A DNA stretch of 6,275 nt from Bifidobacteriaceae bacterium (GTDB lineage Bacteria > Actinomycetota > Actinomycetes > Actinomycetales > WQXJ01), in contig JAITJY010000269.1 of assembly GCA_031278675.1 (NCBI GenBank), positions 1 through 6,275 on the forward strand, written 5' to 3'. Of the stretch, positions 4,833-6,275 are shown one piece after another (the stretch's first letter is position 1; each line of letters opens with the position of its first letter). Under the pieces are notes generated by a model. The model was not told the origin of the DNA and did no database searches. It was given only the letters and a program-made list of their open reading frames with translations. Position numbers and translations under genes: made by a program.

Positions 4833-6275
4833 GTGGAATTGTTCAACGCTCTGTTCGGGGTGCCCCTGGGGTACCTGCTGGACTGGTGTTACGCCCTCGT
4901 GCCCAATTATGGGTTAGCGATCATTGTGTTCACGCTGGCGACCAAGGTCATTCTGTTTCCGTTGTCGCTGCTGGCGCAGAAAAACGCAGTCGCAATGGTG
5001 CGCATAAAGCCGTTGCTGGAGGATGTCAAACGGCGGTATGAGGGCAATAACGGGCTGATCCTGGAGGAGCAGAAAAAGCTTTACAAGCGGGAGCGGTATT
5101 CGTCGCTCAAAGGCATGGCGCCTATGCTTATCCAAATCCCGATCATCTTGGGTCTGATAAACGTCATCTACAAGCCGCTGCAGCACCTGGTGCGCCTGCC
5201 CGCGCAAGTTATCCGCGACCTGGTGCTGAAAACGTCGGAGCGGCTGGACACGCCTGTCGCGGACCTTGGGTACGGCGCCCAGCTAAGGGCGATGGAACAG
5301 GTCCAAGCCGAGCCGGCGGCCTTCGCCGAGTTGCCGGAAGCCGGCCCGGCGATCGCCCAAATCCAGGCCGTCAACCTCGACTTCCTGGGCATGAACCTGG
5401 CTGAGGTCCCGGCCTGGACCGCCGCCACGATCATCTGGCCGTTCGCCTCCGCCATCAGCGCCCTCGCGCTCTGCTTGTACCAGAACCGCTATTACGTCCT
5501 AAACCGCGTTCAGAGCCCGGCCGCGAACGCGGCTATGACTATTTTCATGGTCGCGTTCTCTGGCTATTTCGCTTTGGTGCTGCCGAGCGGTCTGGGTCTT
5601 TATTGGACGGCCGGCAACCTGCTCAGTATTGCGGTGGTATGGATCTGCAACGTGGTTTACCGGCCGGAAAAGCACGTCAACTTCGCGGCTATTCCCAAAC
5701 GGGTGGTCTTGACTCGGGCGGAACGCGCGGCGGCGCGGGCTGAAAAACGGGCCAATCGGTCCCGCGAAAAGGGCGATATAGCTAGATTCCTTGCCGCCCC
5801 GGACAAGCGCTTGATGTTCTATTCTGAAAGTTCCGGCTACTGGAAATACTTCCGGCGCCTCATCGAATGGCTGCTCGCCAACACCGCGCTCGAAATCCAC
5901 TACGTGACATCCGATCCGGCCGACAAAGTCTTTGAGCGCGGCCACCCCCGGCTCAAGGCCTATTACGTGGGGCCGGTGGCGCTGATCGGGTTCATGATGA
6001 AACTCGACGTCGATGTGGTGGTGATGACCCTGCCGGACTTGGAGACCTTCCACATCAAACGCTCTTTGGTGCGGCGGGATGCCGAGTACATCTATTTGGA
6101 CCACGGTATGACCAGCCTCCATTTGATGCTGCGGGAGGGGGCTCTTGACCATTTCGACACGATTTTCGCCTACGGCCCCAACCACGTCTCGGAAATCCGG
6201 CAGCTGGAGGCGCTAAGAGGGCTGCCGGCGAAACGGGTGGTGGTCACCGGATACGGCCTGCTGGACGATCTGCTG
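4833..6275 (+). CDS. YidC/Oxa1-like membrane domain fused to CDP-glycerol glycerophosphotransferase-like domain (partial, C-terminus missing)
   Basis: The frame is open for 481 codons from GTG 4833 to the window edge. Residues 1-276 resemble YidC/Oxa1 insertases: a first hydrophobic segment with NYGLAIIVFTLATKVILFPLSL (25-46), a charged cytoplasmic hairpin (about 48-93) including Arg57, the QIPIILGL segment at 101-108, an extracellular-type loop ending DFLGMNLAEVPAW, and paired membrane segments at about 196-216 and 234-275 with LPSGLGLYWTAGNLLS. Residues 277-325 are a basic, Ala/Arg/Glu-rich linker. From residue 326 the sequence looks like the TagB/TagF family that transfers glycerol phosphate from CDP-glycerol in teichoic acid synthesis: LMFYSESSGYWKYF, then YIYLDHGMTS with His424 at the expected catalytic-histidine position, then FDTIFAYGPNH and VVVTGYGLLDDLL. 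The rest of that domain is outside. GTG is chosen for GAGG five bases upstream and for agreement with YidC N-termini; ATG 4797 would add 12 residues but has a poor ribosome site. There is no lipoprotein signal. It is divergent from the Lic-type genes. Confidence 0.85.
   Translation, partial: MELFNALFGVPLGYLLDWCYALVPNYGLAIIVFTLATKVILFPLSLLAQKNAVAMVRIKPLLEDVKRRYEGNNGLILEEQKKLYKRERYSSLKGMAPMLIQIPIILGLINVIYKPLQHLVRLPAQVIRDLVLKTSERLDTPVADLGYGAQLRAMEQVQAEPAAFAELPEAGPAIAQIQAVNLDFLGMNLAEVPAWTAATIIWPFASAISALALCLYQNRYYVLNRVQSPAANAAMTIFMVAFSGYFALVLPSGLGLYWTAGNLLSIAVVWICNVVYRPEKHVNFAAIPKRVVLTRAERAAARAEKRANRSREKGDIARFLAAPDKRLMFYSESSGYWKYFRRLIEWLLANTALEIHYVTSDPADKVFERGHPRLKAYYVGPVALIGFMMKLDVDVVVMTLPDLETFHIKRSLVRRDAEYIYLDHGMTSLHLMLREGALDHFDTIFAYGPNHVSEIRQLEALRGLPAKRVVVTGYGLLDDLL

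Noticed and set aside
3479..5041. Long plus-strand open frame across the stand-alone kinase and into the YidC-like gene
   Set aside because: It is antisense to the kinase and out of frame with the YidC-like domain. Its translation is low-complexity and without family motifs.
1..6275. CRISPR array, tRNA, rRNA or insertion sequence
   Set aside because: No regularly spaced palindromic repeats, tRNA-like cloverleaf, rRNA segment, transposase motif or terminal inverted repeats were seen. The direct repeats present are all inside coding frames.

Overview
The window is G+C-rich, with GTG used as a start codon and mostly G/C-ending codons. Together with an envelope-polymer gene set this fits a Gram-positive actinobacterium, possibly host-associated. 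That assignment is an inference from composition and gene content only; there is no rRNA or marker gene.

Layout. Four genes lie on the minus strand, and a fifth runs divergently on the plus strand. In minus-strand reading order they are: (1) a LicA-like choline/ethanolamine kinase (4630 or 4528 down to 3680) whose start codon is problematic; (2) after an 88-nt gap holding a long imperfect hairpin, a 602-residue fusion of a winged helix, a LicC-like cytidylyltransferase and a LicA-like kinase (3591-1783); (3) three bases later, an EutH-family ethanolamine permease (GTG start, 1779-538); (4) after 102 nt, the start of a proline-rich protein with a 68-residue repeat, cut by the left edge (435-1). 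On the plus strand, 4833-6275 is an open frame cut by the right edge. It joins a YidC/Oxa1-like membrane domain to the beginning of a CDP-glycerol glycerophosphotransferase (TagB/TagF-like) domain.

Reading. EutH would import ethanolamine (or a related amino alcohol). The LicA kinases would phosphorylate it, and the LicC domain would activate it to CDP-ethanolamine or CDP-choline. This is the Lic logic known from Haemophilus and Streptococcus, with EutH in the place of the LicB permease. The divergent gene suggests that the acceptor is a glycerophosphate-type (teichoic-acid-like) polymer made at the membrane. No LicD-type transferase is visible; if the model is right, one should lie just outside the window. 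The intergenic regions hold several dyads that could be operators or RNA hairpins. They are notable because one enzyme carries its own DNA-binding-type domain.
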